From positions 124,001 through 188,000 of the forward strand of contig NZ_JBHLWM010000004.1 in NCBI RefSeq assembly GCF_042432815.1: a DNA stretch of 64,000 nt. The letters are read 5' to 3'. Below, piece after piece: positions 49,923 through 58,185 of the stretch. The position numbers were made by a program, and so were the translations under genes. How positions within the stretch are numbered: the first letter of the stretch is position 1; every line of letters begins with the position of its first letter. Source of the stretch: Rhodopseudomonas telluris (GTDB lineage: Bacteria; Pseudomonadota; Alphaproteobacteria; Rhizobiales; Xanthobacteraceae). The notes below the pieces were generated by a model that ran no database searches, had not been told where the DNA came from, and saw only the letters and a program-made list of their open reading frames with translations.

Positions 49923-51110
49923 CTAGGCCGGCACGCCGTTCGCGAGATGATCGATCGCGGCGGCGACCCCGCCCTTGCCGTGCGGGATGTTCAGGGCCGT
50001 CAGGGCCATCTCGATTACGCCCAGCGTGCCGAGAATCATCGGCGCGTTGATGTGGCCCATATGGGCGATGCGGAACGCGCGGTTTTGCAACTCGCCGATG
50101 CCGACGCCGAGCACCAGGCCGCATTTCTCCTTGCAATAGCGATGCAGCGCAGCGAGGTCGTGGCCGTCTGCGGCACGCACCGTCGTCACCGTGTCGGCGC
50201 GTTCGCGGGCGTTGTCGATGTTGAAGCTGAACACCTGTCCCTCGCTCCACACTCCGACGGCGCTGCGCACCGCTTCGGCCAGCAGCCGATGCCGGCGGAA
50301 GGTGGCGTCGAGCCCCTCGGCGAACAGCATGTCGAGCGCCTTGCGCAGCGCGAACAGCAGATGCACCGGCGCCGTGCCGGCGTATTTCTGGTAATGCTCC
50401 GGCCCGTCGCGGTTGGTCCAGTCCCAATACGGCGTGCGCAGATCGGCGTGCTGGTGCGCGGCCCGGGCGCGATCGCCGACCGCGACGAAACCGAGGCCGG
50501 GCGGCGACATCAGGCCTTTCTGCGATCCGGACATCGCGACGTCGATGCCCCACGCATCCATCTCGAACGGCATGCAGCCGAGCGAGGCGACGGTGTCGAC
50601 CATGTAGAGCGCCGGATGCCCGGCCGCCTTGATGGCCCGTCCGATCGCTTCGAGATCGTTGACCGCGCTCGACGCGGTGTCGACCTGCACCACCACGATT
50701 GCCTTGATACGGTGATCCGTGTCGCGGCGCAGCCGCTCTTCGACCTCGGCGGGATTGACGGCGCGTCGCCAGTCGCCCGGCAGCACTTCGATCTCGCACC
50801 CCATCGCCTGCGCGGCATTGCCCCAGCCGAGCGCGAACCGGCCGCTTTCCAGGACGAGCACCTTGTCGCCGCGCGACAGCACGTTGCTGATCACGGCTTC
50901 CCAGGCGCCGTGTCCATTGGCGATGTAGATGTAGGATTTGCCCTTGGTGGCGAACAGCCGGCTGAGGTCGCGCAGCAGGCTCTCGCTCAGCTCCACCATC
51001 TCGGACGAGTAGATGTCGAGCGCCGGGCGATGCATCGCCTGCAGCACTTCGTCCGGCATGGTGGTTGGTCCGGGAATCGCCAGGAATTCCCGTCCGGCTC
51101 TGACGGCCAT
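49923..51110 (-). CDS. Class V aminotransferase (alanine/serine-glyoxylate type)
   Basis: The 395-residue PLP enzyme has FLAIPGPTTMPDEVLQAM at the start, GHGAWEAVISNVLSRGDKVLV, YMVDTVASLGCMPFEMD and the PLP-binding Lys in SGSQKGLMSPPG. This is the pattern of serine- or alanine-glyoxylate transaminase and the related PucG-type (S)-ureidoglycine enzymes. The ATG at 51110 (MAVRAGREF) has GAGGA upstream. It is convergent with boxB and probably unrelated to benzoate use. Confidence 0.9.
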   Translation of the reverse strand: MAVRAGREFLAIPGPTTMPDEVLQAMHRPALDIYSSEMVELSESLLRDLSRLFATKGKSYIYIANGHGAWEAVISNVLSRGDKVLVLESGRFALGWGNAAQAMGCEIEVLPGDWRRAVNPAEVEERLRRDTDHRIKAIVVVQVDTASSAVNDLEAIGRAIKAAGHPALYMVDTVASLGCMPFEMDAWGIDVAMSGSQKGLMSPPGLGFVAVGDRARAAHQHADLRTPYWDWTNRDGPEHYQKYAGTAPVHLLFALRKALDMLFAEGLDATFRRHRLLAEAVRSAVGVWSEGQVFSFNIDNARERADTVTTVRAADGHDLAALHRYCKEKCGLVLGVGIGELQNRAFRIAHMGHINAPMILGTLGVIEMALTALNIPHGKGGVAAAIDHLANGVPA

Positions 51111-51165
51111 GACATTGATCCTCGATGTGAAGCGGCCGCGACCATGCCGCCCTGCGGGACTGAAT

Positions 51166-51999
51166 TCAAGGCGCGGGCGCGATCGCCTCGGTGATGGTTC
51201 GAAACAGTTGATCCTTGATCGTCGTGGCGAGCGGGCTCGGCAGCATGGCGGCCGGGGTGTCGCGCTTCTGGCCGTTCTCGACCAGCCGCAGAATCCAGAC
51301 TTCGCCGTCGGTGTAATAGCGGTCGCCTTCGCCGTTGCGGCCGGCGATCGTCGGGCCGATGCCGGTGACCTGATAGCGCGCCTCGACCATGCCGGCGGTC
51401 TCGAGATCGGCCGCCAGCCGCTCGCGCTCCGCATCGATGTCGGGATCGATGTGATGGGTGACGGCGCCGGTGTAGTGGCTCAGCCCGACGCCGCGGTCGA
51501 AGGTGGCGTCGCCGAGCCAGACCGGACGGCCTTCATCGCCGCTGTCGAGCACCTTCCACAGCCGGACGTGATGGCGCCGGTCGGCGCTGCGCCCGTCGGG
51601 CTTCTCGAAGGCGAGATCCTCGCGGCGGCCGAGATAGTACAGGTTCGACACCGGCGCGTTGCGGTACGGCCGGTCGAGCAGCACGCTGCCGGCAATCTCG
51701 ATCGACGAGCGCAGCGTGATCGGATCCGCCGGTGACCAGCCGGCTGCGAGCATCGCGCGCAGCACGTCGGTCTGATTGCCGATCAGTCCGACATTGATCG
51801 GGTCACCCGGAATGCCCTGCGCCGTGCGGGTCGCCATCGGCAGATCGGCGAGGCCGCGCTGATGATCGTAATGCGTCCAGAACAGCGGCAGCGCCAGATA
51901 GGCTGCGAGCGTATAGACGGTGATGAACAGCGCGGTGACGAGGCCGGCGCGCCGCAGCCGGGGGTGTCGCCGTCGCTTGGTCTCGCCTGTCCGGCTCAC
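51166..51999 (-). CDS. LssY C-terminal domain protein
   Basis: The 277-residue protein has one N-terminal membrane anchor (AGLVTALFITVYTLAAYLALPLFW) and an extracytoplasmic LssY_C-type domain: GDPINVGLIGNQTDVLRAMLAAGWSPADPITLRSS, PVSNLYYLGRREDLAFEKPDG, RHHVRLW and WLGDATFDRGVGLS. The domain is often fused to membrane phosphatases; here it is separate, with only an anchor. Its function is unknown. It lies between the aminotransferase and a nuclease-like gene on the same strand. Confidence 0.85.
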   Translation of the reverse strand: MSRTGETKRRRHPRLRRAGLVTALFITVYTLAAYLALPLFWTHYDHQRGLADLPMATRTAQGIPGDPINVGLIGNQTDVLRAMLAAGWSPADPITLRSSIEIAGSVLLDRPYRNAPVSNLYYLGRREDLAFEKPDGRSADRRHHVRLWKVLDSGDEGRPVWLGDATFDRGVGLSHYTGAVTHHIDPDIDAERERLAADLETAGMVEARYQVTGIGPTIAGRNGEGDRYYTDGEVWILRLVENGQKRDTPAAMLPSPLATTIKDQLFRTITEAIAPAP

Positions 52000-52026
52000 G
52001 TGTCGCCCCCGTTCGGGCAGGTCACG

Positions 52027-52752
52027 CTAGCGGCGCGTCTCCCGGCAGCCGGCGGCTTCGGCATCTTCGACCGAACAGAACCAGCGCGTGCCCTTGCTGA
52101 TCTTCATCTGGATCTTGGCATACCAGCGGCTGGTGGGCTTGTGATAGATGCATTCGCCCGAGGTGTTGACGTTGCCCTTGATGGTGCAGTCGGGCGACGG
52201 CGCAACCGGGCCGGAGGCCGAAGCCAGCAGAATGCGGCGGGCATTTTTCGGCGGACGGGTGGCGCCGAGGATGACGGTCTTGTTGTTGCGCACCCGCCAG
52301 TCCCACGGCGCGATGAATGCGCCCTGCCACAGGCCGACCTTGGCGGTGCGGGCGGTCTTCTCGTCGGCATCGTAGGCGTGGGACATCCGCACGTAGGACA
52401 GCGCCCAGCCGTTCTGCACCATCCATTGCTGGATGTCTTCGCCGTCGACCGTGCATTTGGCCACCGACTGTTTCTTGTCGGTGCGCAGCACGGAGCAGGT
52501 CCAGCTCTTGTTGCCGACGTGGCCGGCCAACGCGTCGCGGGCGGCGATGCCGCAAGTCCAGCGGTCGCCTTTCGGACTGAGGCAGAGCTGATCGAGCGAC
52601 GGCGCATCGATGCCGGCGAGCCGGATACGTGTGCCGCCGATCGTAATTTGGTCGCCGTCGCGGATTTTCGGCACGCCGCTGACGTCGGCGGCCTGCGCCG
52701 CGACGGGTAGCAGCAGGGCGAACGACAACGGGAGCAGGAGAGCTTTCAACAT
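52027..52752 (-). CDS. Exported thermonuclease (SNase)-like protein
   Basis: The 241-residue protein has a signal peptide (MLKALLLPLSFALLLPVAAQA) and a staphylococcal-nuclease-like domain: IRDGDQITIGGTRIRLAGIDAPSLDQLC, then VGNKSWTC and TAKVGLWQGAFIAPWDWR. In the true nuclease a Glu follows DAPE; here it is DAPSLDQ, so the general base may be shifted or lost. A cysteine-rich C-terminal tail of about 70 residues (CTIKGN, ECIYHK, FCSVEDAEAAGC) is extra. It may be a weak nuclease or a binding relative. Confidence 0.82.
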   Translation of the reverse strand: MLKALLLPLSFALLLPVAAQAADVSGVPKIRDGDQITIGGTRIRLAGIDAPSLDQLCLSPKGDRWTCGIAARDALAGHVGNKSWTCSVLRTDKKQSVAKCTVDGEDIQQWMVQNGWALSYVRMSHAYDADEKTARTAKVGLWQGAFIAPWDWRVRNNKTVILGATRPPKNARRILLASASGPVAPSPDCTIKGNVNTSGECIYHKPTSRWYAKIQMKISKGTRWFCSVEDAEAAGCRETRR

Positions 52753-52916
52753 GCGTTCGCCATCTCGATCGGATTGTTGCGGCGACGCGCGCGCCGGGCC
52801 GCCGCAGCAAGGTGCGCGATTGTGATGATTATTGGGCGCTCCGGCCAGAGCGCCGCGTAGTCGATGGCTTCAACTTCGCGCGAGTCCTGTTCATCTGCAG
52901 AACTCGTTCATCCCGT

Positions 52917-54656
52917 TCAGCCGCGGTGCTGAGAGCGCAGCATCGCCCGCCGCGCCAGCGCCAGCCCCATCAGCACGAAGGCGGAGGTGACGTGCGGCCC
53001 GCCGACCAGAATACGCGTCGGCGTCTTCATCTTGTTCCATTCATAGGCCTTGAACGGTCCGCGCCGCCCGCCCTCGCCGAGATGATTGAGGATGCAGTGC
53101 AGCGCGGGGGTGAAGTGCATCAGCTCTGCATCGAGATGGCCGAGCGCGATCAACGCCAGCGCGGCGTCGAACACGTTCATCTCCCTGGCGACCAGCTCGT
53201 CCTGGACATAGGCCAGCACCTGCCCGCGGATGAACTCGAACACGCCGTCCGGATCGATCGCGCGCCGCGCGGTCTCGTCGAGCGCGCGGAAGGCGACGTA
53301 GCAGCGCCCGAAATAGGCGCAGTACAGCTCGGGCAGATAGTAAACATGCGACTTGGGGTCGGCGAAGCCGCCGCTGGCGACCAGCCGGCGGTGGAAGTCG
53401 ACGATCCGTCGCACCGTCTCCAATCGCGACGGCGTTTCGATGATTTTCCAGCGCGCGCAATTGCGGAAGCTCACTTCGAGCACGTCGAGATTGAGCGTCG
53501 GGTCGAGATCGTTGCCGAACGGCCGCTCGCCGGCGACGTTGTCGATCCAGGTGACGATGCCGCCGTCGTAGTCGACATTGTCGTTGAGCGGCACGGTGAC
53601 CAGCGGCGCGTTGGCGCCGGCGCGGACCTGATAGGAGGCGTAGAAGTCGATCAGCGGCTGATCGAGGATCGGGTCGGTCGAGTTGGCCTGTGTCGCCGCC
53701 GAGATCGAGCAGGCGGTGGTGTCGCAGTCGGGCACGTAGACGCCGAAGCCGAGGTCCCGCTTGATATGGGTGAAGAAACGGCTGAAGCGCGGATGCGGTG
53801 GCGGCGCCAGCGCGGTAATGACGTCGAATGCCTCGCCATCTGCGGTACGCACACGCTCGCGGCTGGTCTTGATGCAGAACTCGGTCATGTCGGCGATGAT
53901 CCGCCGCGCGATCCGGACATCCTCGGGGGTTCCGAGGCCGGTTTCGATGAAGCTGAGCAAGGCCTCGATATAGAACGCGTCGTAATACGCCGAGCGATGC
54001 CGGATCTGCACCGGCTCCCACATCGGCTCGGCGATACCCCGCCACGGCGGGTTGATCACGCCGGCGACCGGCGAGCGGGCGATGAACACCCGGGCGAGAT
54101 TGAACAGCAGCGTCGAGTTCTTGTAGCTGCGGGCGTTCAGCCCGGTGAGCGCGGCGAGAAAGGCGCGGCTGTCGAAATCCGGATCGCCGATCAGATTGAA
54201 GGCCGCGTAGGTTGGGATGAAGCCATGCCGCTCCCACGACCGTAGCAGATGATCACTCGCCGCGCGGATGGCGCTGTCGACATCTGCGAGCCGAGGCATT
54301 TGCGTCGGGGCCGGGATCGGCCGCGGCCGGGGATGCTGCAGCGTCACGGTGTCGAGCAGGTCGGCGATCGGGCGGCCGATCGCGGCCCAGTCCGGATCGT
54401 TCGCGTCGCGCGCGGCGATCAGCGCGTCGCGAACCGCCCGGAACCGCACCGGATCCGTCAGTTCCGGCAACCCGGCCTTGCGCAGCAGCAGCCGCAGCGC
54501 CGGGTTGGCCAGCGCCGTCTTGTAGAACTTGGCAATATGCGGATCGCCGTGTTTGCGGCCGAGAAACACCGGGTCGCACACATCGTAAAGCGATGGAGCC
54601 TGTTTGCGGGCCGTCAGCGCACGGACCGCCGCGCCGGCCATCGTCAACATGTCCAT
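52917..54656 (-). CDS. Hypothetical protein (579 aa) with DxDTT motif
   Basis: I do not firmly recognise this protein. It is helical, without signal peptide or membrane segments. At residues 310-314 it carries DCDTT in the context VPDCDTTACSISA, matching the DxDTT variant of the DxDD protonation motif of class II terpene cyclases. Other features are GFIPTYAAFNLIGD, YKNSTLLFNLARVFI, NDNVDYDGGIVTWIDNV and VYYLPELYCAYFGRC. A prenyl-cyclase-like alpha/alpha-barrel fold is possible but not shown. No prenyltransferase or phosphatase gene is adjacent. The start at 54656 is the first ATG. Confidence 0.8.
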   Translation of the reverse strand: MDMLTMAGAAVRALTARKQAPSLYDVCDPVFLGRKHGDPHIAKFYKTALANPALRLLLRKAGLPELTDPVRFRAVRDALIAARDANDPDWAAIGRPIADLLDTVTLQHPRPRPIPAPTQMPRLADVDSAIRAASDHLLRSWERHGFIPTYAAFNLIGDPDFDSRAFLAALTGLNARSYKNSTLLFNLARVFIARSPVAGVINPPWRGIAEPMWEPVQIRHRSAYYDAFYIEALLSFIETGLGTPEDVRIARRIIADMTEFCIKTSRERVRTADGEAFDVITALAPPPHPRFSRFFTHIKRDLGFGVYVPDCDTTACSISAATQANSTDPILDQPLIDFYASYQVRAGANAPLVTVPLNDNVDYDGGIVTWIDNVAGERPFGNDLDPTLNLDVLEVSFRNCARWKIIETPSRLETVRRIVDFHRRLVASGGFADPKSHVYYLPELYCAYFGRCYVAFRALDETARRAIDPDGVFEFIRGQVLAYVQDELVAREMNVFDAALALIALGHLDAELMHFTPALHCILNHLGEGGRRGPFKAYEWNKMKTPTRILVGGPHVTSAFVLMGLALARRAMLRSQHRG

Positions 54657-55070
54657 GGGTCTTCCCGCCGTCCAAAACCGTCAAGTCTTTGATAAATCAC
54701 GGTCCAGCCGGATTGACAAATACACGCCCAGTCCGGCGGCACGATGCCGCGCCCAGTTAATCGGTGCAGGTATCAAGGTGTGCCTAGTAGTGGTTCCAAG
54801 ATGTATTTTGGAGCCTCTAAGTCACGAGACGTAATATTGATCGAAGAAGTGTGAATGGCTCCAAGCAAAGCTTCAGTCTAGGCATCGGGGCTGTCAGCAG
54901 CTATACGGTGCCCGAGATTGCTGACTTGCCCGAAGGGCTTGAAACGGTTAATCCTTTGTTATGGTGCGGTGCCGCAATTAGAGCGTAATTCAACCGCACG
55001 GGATTGCCTCATCCTTCACTGACGTATCGCGTCGCGCGCTGGACTGCGCGTGGACCAGGATCGATTGCTG
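54657..55070. other. AT-richer divergent intergenic region
   Basis: This 414-base gap separates two divergent genes and is clearly richer in A and T than its surroundings. It contains TTGATAAATCACGG and GACGTAATATTGATC, and the stretch TTGAAACGGTTAATCCTTTG, which could be promoter elements. I see no repeat family member, structured RNA or convincing ORF. Confidence 0.5.
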
Positions 55071-55946
55071 ATGATGTTTCGCGTACCCCGTCCGTCGCGC
55101 CGTTCGATGACGACGATTGCTGCCCTGATCGGGGTGGTATCAGCCGCCATCGGCGCCCACGCTGCGCTGAACAAGCGCGGCGTCGAAGCGCCGCGTAGCA
55201 AGGACACCGCACAGGTCGACGCGGCCGTGCCTGCCGCGTCGCGCTTCGCACTGGTGATCGGTAACGGCCGCTATCCGGATGCGCCGCGCCCGCTGTCGCA
55301 GCCGATCAACGACGCCCGCGCGCTGAGCGCCGCACTGCGCCGCGAGGGCTTCGATGTCGACGTGATCGAGGATGCCCGGCGTGGCGATATCGTCCAGGCG
55401 GTCGAGCGGCTGAAGGCTCGGGTCACCAAGGACTCCACCGTCATGCTGTTCTACGGCGGCTACGGCATCCAGTCCGGTCGCGAGAGCTACATGATCCCGG
55501 TCGACGCCAGGATCTGGAACGAGGCGGACGTCCGCCGTGCCGGCGTCAGCATCGAGTCGGTGCTGGACTCGTTCAAGGACAGCGGCGTCCAGGCCAAGCT
55601 GGCGATTATCGACGCCTCCCGCCGCAATCCCTACGAGCGCCGTTTCCGCGCCTATTCGCACGGGCTGGCGCCCATCAGCGCGCCGGCCAATGCGCTGGTG
55701 CTGTCGTCGGCGACGCCCGGCAAGGTCGCCGAGGACGGCGACGGCGAGAACAGCTTGCTGATCGGCGCGCTGCTCGGCTCGATTTCGTCGCGTGTCGTCA
55801 GCGCCGACGCAGCCTTCGCCAAGGCCCGGCTCGCGGTGACGCGGGCGACCGGCGGCGCCCAGGTGCCGTCCGTGACGTCGTCGCTGGTCGACGATGTGAA
55901 GCTGTCGCCGGTCACAGCCGACGCCTCCGCCGCGACGGGCGGATAG
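55071..55946 (+). CDS. Caspase-fold protein with substituted active site (Tyr-Ser variant)
   Basis: The 291-residue protein has an N-terminal signal anchor (TTIAALIGVVSAAIGAHAAL) and a caspase-like p20 domain: RFALVIGNGRYPDAPRPLSQPINDARALSAALRREGFDV, STVMLFYGGYG, SYMIPVDARIW and LAIIDASRRNPYERRF. In active family members the last two catalytic motifs read YAGHG and DACRNN. Here His is Tyr131 and Cys is Ser183, so cysteine-protease activity should be lost. Tyr-Ser variants are known among bacterial caspase homologues. The ATG at 55071 is chosen; a GTG at 55050 is possible. Confidence 0.88.
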   Translation: MMFRVPRPSRRSMTTIAALIGVVSAAIGAHAALNKRGVEAPRSKDTAQVDAAVPAASRFALVIGNGRYPDAPRPLSQPINDARALSAALRREGFDVDVIEDARRGDIVQAVERLKARVTKDSTVMLFYGGYGIQSGRESYMIPVDARIWNEADVRRAGVSIESVLDSFKDSGVQAKLAIIDASRRNPYERRFRAYSHGLAPISAPANALVLSSATPGKVAEDGDGENSLLIGALLGSISSRVVSADAAFAKARLAVTRATGGAQVPSVTSSLVDDVKLSPVTADASAATGG

Positions 55947-55967
55947 TTCTCACCTCCGGATGATGGA

Positions 55968-56007
55968 CAAAAAAGGCCCCGGGGGCGCTGCCGCCTCGGG
56001 GCCTTTC
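55968..56007. terminator. Bidirectional terminator between convergent genes
   Basis: GGCCCCGGGGGC and GCCTCGGGGCC form a long stem flanked by AAAAAA on one side and TTTCTGTT on the other. It serves the caspase-fold gene and the carbonic anhydrase gene. Confidence 0.8.
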
Positions 56008-56028
56008 TGTTCGAGTCGATGCTGCGGC

Positions 56029-56787
56029 TTAGTTCGACTGCAGCACGAAGCGACGGTTGTCCTTCTGCGGCGGCCGCGCATTCATCGGATACAGCTTGGC
56101 AAAGGCCGCGATGTCTTCTTCGGCCACCGTGATCGGATTGGCGAGCACCATCCAGTCCACCACTTCGGAGCACGGCGGCGTCGTCAGCGAGCCCTCGTAG
56201 CGATAGTAGGAGCGCTTCTCGGGCAGCAGCGCGTTCGGATCGATCGCGGCGTCGGCCTTGACGGCCGGGCCTTCGCTCTGCGGCATGGTGGCGACGATTT
56301 TGGCGAAGGTCGGGTTGGCCTTGCCCTGCTGCATCAGCACGCCGAGCACGCCGAGCGTGCCGGATTCGGCGCGGTGCACGAAATGCACTTCCATCGGGAA
56401 GTTCTTGCCGTCGATCAGGTGCTCGCTCGGGTGGTGGAAGTGAAACTGCACCAGCTTGAAAGTGACGCCGCCGAGCTTCAGCTTGCTGTCGTCGCCGACG
56501 TTGAGCTGGATCGTGTGGCCGTTGTTGATGATGGTGTCGACCTTGCCGGTCCACTCCGTCTCGATCGGGTACAGGTTGGCGCTGACGGTGGTGCCGATGT
56601 CGATCGGCGATTGCTGGACGCCAATGCTGCAGATCTGGTTGGCCGAATCCAGCTCACCCCACTTTGTCGGCCCGGCGTCTCCCTCGTATCCCCAATGGTG
56701 CGCGCCTTCGGCGGCAGCCCCGGCGGTGGCGCAGAGCGGGCAGAGGGCGAGGCCGGCAAAGGCTTTCAGAATAGCGCGACGATCCAT
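56029..56787 (-). CDS. Alpha-class carbonic anhydrase, periplasmic
   Basis: The 252-residue enzyme has a twin-arginine-like signal (MDRRAILKAFAGLALCPL) and the alpha-class pattern: HHWGYEG, QQSPIDI, the zinc ligands in QFHFHHPSEH and EVHFVH, and GSLTTPPCSE near the active site. It interconverts CO2 and bicarbonate in the periplasm, helping supply or recover inorganic carbon. A beta-class exported enzyme is encoded 4 kb away. Length and motifs are complete. Confidence 0.95.
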   Translation of the reverse strand: MDRRAILKAFAGLALCPLCATAGAAAEGAHHWGYEGDAGPTKWGELDSANQICSIGVQQSPIDIGTTVSANLYPIETEWTGKVDTIINNGHTIQLNVGDDSKLKLGGVTFKLVQFHFHHPSEHLIDGKNFPMEVHFVHRAESGTLGVLGVLMQQGKANPTFAKIVATMPQSEGPAVKADAAIDPNALLPEKRSYYRYEGSLTTPPCSEVVDWMVLANPITVAEEDIAAFAKLYPMNARPPQKDNRRFVLQSN

Positions 56788-56875
56788 GATTCGATGCTCC
56801 CAGCGGTCGAGAGTTTCATTATCGCCGGGAGCCCTGCTTTGTGAAGTCAGGAGAAGTGCTACCGAACCGGTTCGA

Positions 56876-57508
56876 TTACTGGCTTGCCCAGACGATACGG
56901 GCGATCCATTCGACCTCGGCCGGCGCCAGGGTCCGGTCGGGATGGCTTGGATTCAGCGAAGCCAGCTCGACGATCTTGGTGGTCCGCCGCTTCAGCTCCT
57001 TCACCATCACCTCGCCGCCGGTGGTTCTGACGACCACGCGGTCGCCGCGCCGGATCGCCGTGCCGGGCGAAACCACGATGATGTCGCCGTCGCGGTAGGC
57101 CGGCTTCATTGAATCGCCGGAGATTTCCAGCGCGTAGGCGTGCTCGTCGTTGATCGAAGGCAGCCCGATTTCGTCCCAGCCCTTACCGGCCGGGAAGCCG
57201 CCATCGTCGAAGAACCCCCCGGCGCCGGCCTGGGCGAGCCCGAGCAGCGGCACCGATTGTACCACGCGCGGCCGGTCGCTGATCAGTTGCACGAAGGTGT
57301 CGATCGCCGTGTTGGTCGCGGTCAGCGCCTTCGCCACCGATTCGGTCGACGGCCAGCGCTCGCGGCCGTCATTGGTGATCCGCTTCGACTTGTTGAACGT
57401 GGTGGGATCGAGCCCGGACTTCTTGGCAAGCCCGGAGGGCGAGAGGCCGGACCGCTCGGCCAAGCGGTCGAGTGCGGTCCAGATCTGGTCGTGCGTCAGC
57501 ATATGCAT
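56876..57508 (-). CDS. S24-type transcriptional regulator (LexA/CI fold)
   Basis: The roughly 210-residue protein has an N-terminal helix-turn-helix region (IWTALDRLAERSGLSPSGLAKKSGLDPTTFNKSKR) and a C-terminal S24 domain with catalytic Ser in ISGDSMKP and Lys in VMVKELKR. LexA-like self-cleavage normally needs an Ala-Gly site between the domains; AQAGAGGFFDDGG provides an AG pair at the right place. It may be a stress- or phage-type repressor. Several in-frame ATGs exist near 57500-57523; 57508 is taken. Confidence 0.85.
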   Translation of the reverse strand: MHMLTHDQIWTALDRLAERSGLSPSGLAKKSGLDPTTFNKSKRITNDGRERWPSTESVAKALTATNTAIDTFVQLISDRPRVVQSVPLLGLAQAGAGGFFDDGGFPAGKGWDEIGLPSINDEHAYALEISGDSMKPAYRDGDIIVVSPGTAIRRGDRVVVRTTGGEVMVKELKRRTTKIVELASLNPSHPDRTLAPAEVEWIARIVWASQ

Positions 57509-57840
57509 CGCGGCCATCCCCATGGCGAAGCCCGGTGCGCCGGGCGACAAAAAAGAGCTTGACAAGTAGGAATTATTACCTCAACACGGCGCGTTCCGCA
57601 ATCCCGTCTTGCGACAAAAACGCGGCCCTTGCAGTGCCTCCGGGCGGCCGATACGGTCGAGCCCAGGCCCGGGTGATTTCCAGGCAACCGAACGCGTGCC
57701 GGTCCGCCCTCAGCAGCCCGGCTTCCGCGATCAGGACGTGCGCAAAATACTGTTTCCGCGGATGTTATTTCGGTTGCCCGGCGCTTTCTCGGGTTGCATG
57801 ACCGATCCGCCCTGTCCAGCCGCAACGGGAATCCGCGCCT
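57509..57840. other. Divergent intergenic region
   Basis: This 332-base gap holds the promoters of the S24 regulator and of the DUF952-pyrD pair. The palindrome CTTGACAAG at about 57557-57565 could be an operator for the regulator. I see no other gene, repeat or structured RNA. Confidence 0.4.
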
Positions 57841-58185
57841 TTGCGCACGATCTACAAAATCTGTGACGCGCCGGCGTGGCGCATGGCCGAGCAGGCCGGC
57901 GTCTACCGCGGCAGCGCCGACGACAGCCGCGACGGCTTCATCCATTTCTCCACCGCGGAGCAATTGGCGGGGACGCTCGCCAAGCATTACGCCGGCCAGA
58001 CCGGGCTGAAGCTGGTGGCGGTCGATGCCGATGCGCTCGGTCCGGCGCTGCGCTGGGAGCCGTCACGCGGCGGCGCGCTGTTTCCGCATCTGTATGGTGA
58101 ACTGGCGCTCGGCGCCGTGACCTCGGTGCAGGAGATCGCAACCCGCGCCGACGGCACCCACGATATTCCGGAGCTGGTGCCGTGA
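57841..58185 (+). CDS. DUF952 family protein
   Basis: The 114-residue protein begins with a TTG-started MRTIYKICDAPAWRMAEQAGVYRGSADDSRDGFIHFSTAEQLAGTLAKHYAG, which is the DUF952 pattern of unknown function, and contains the conserved WEPSRGGALFPHLYGEL. It may be an ADP-ribosyl- or nucleotide-binding protein by distant resemblance, but no activity is established. Its stop codon overlaps the pyrD start as GTGA, so the pair is translationally coupled. Confidence 0.75.
   Translation: MRTIYKICDAPAWRMAEQAGVYRGSADDSRDGFIHFSTAEQLAGTLAKHYAGQTGLKLVAVDADALGPALRWEPSRGGALFPHLYGELALGAVTSVQEIATRADGTHDIPELVP

Noticed and set aside
57549..57580. TTGACA at 57559 as the -35 box of the DUF952-pyrD promoter
   Set aside because: No -10 box lies at a suitable distance and the start is almost 280 bases away.
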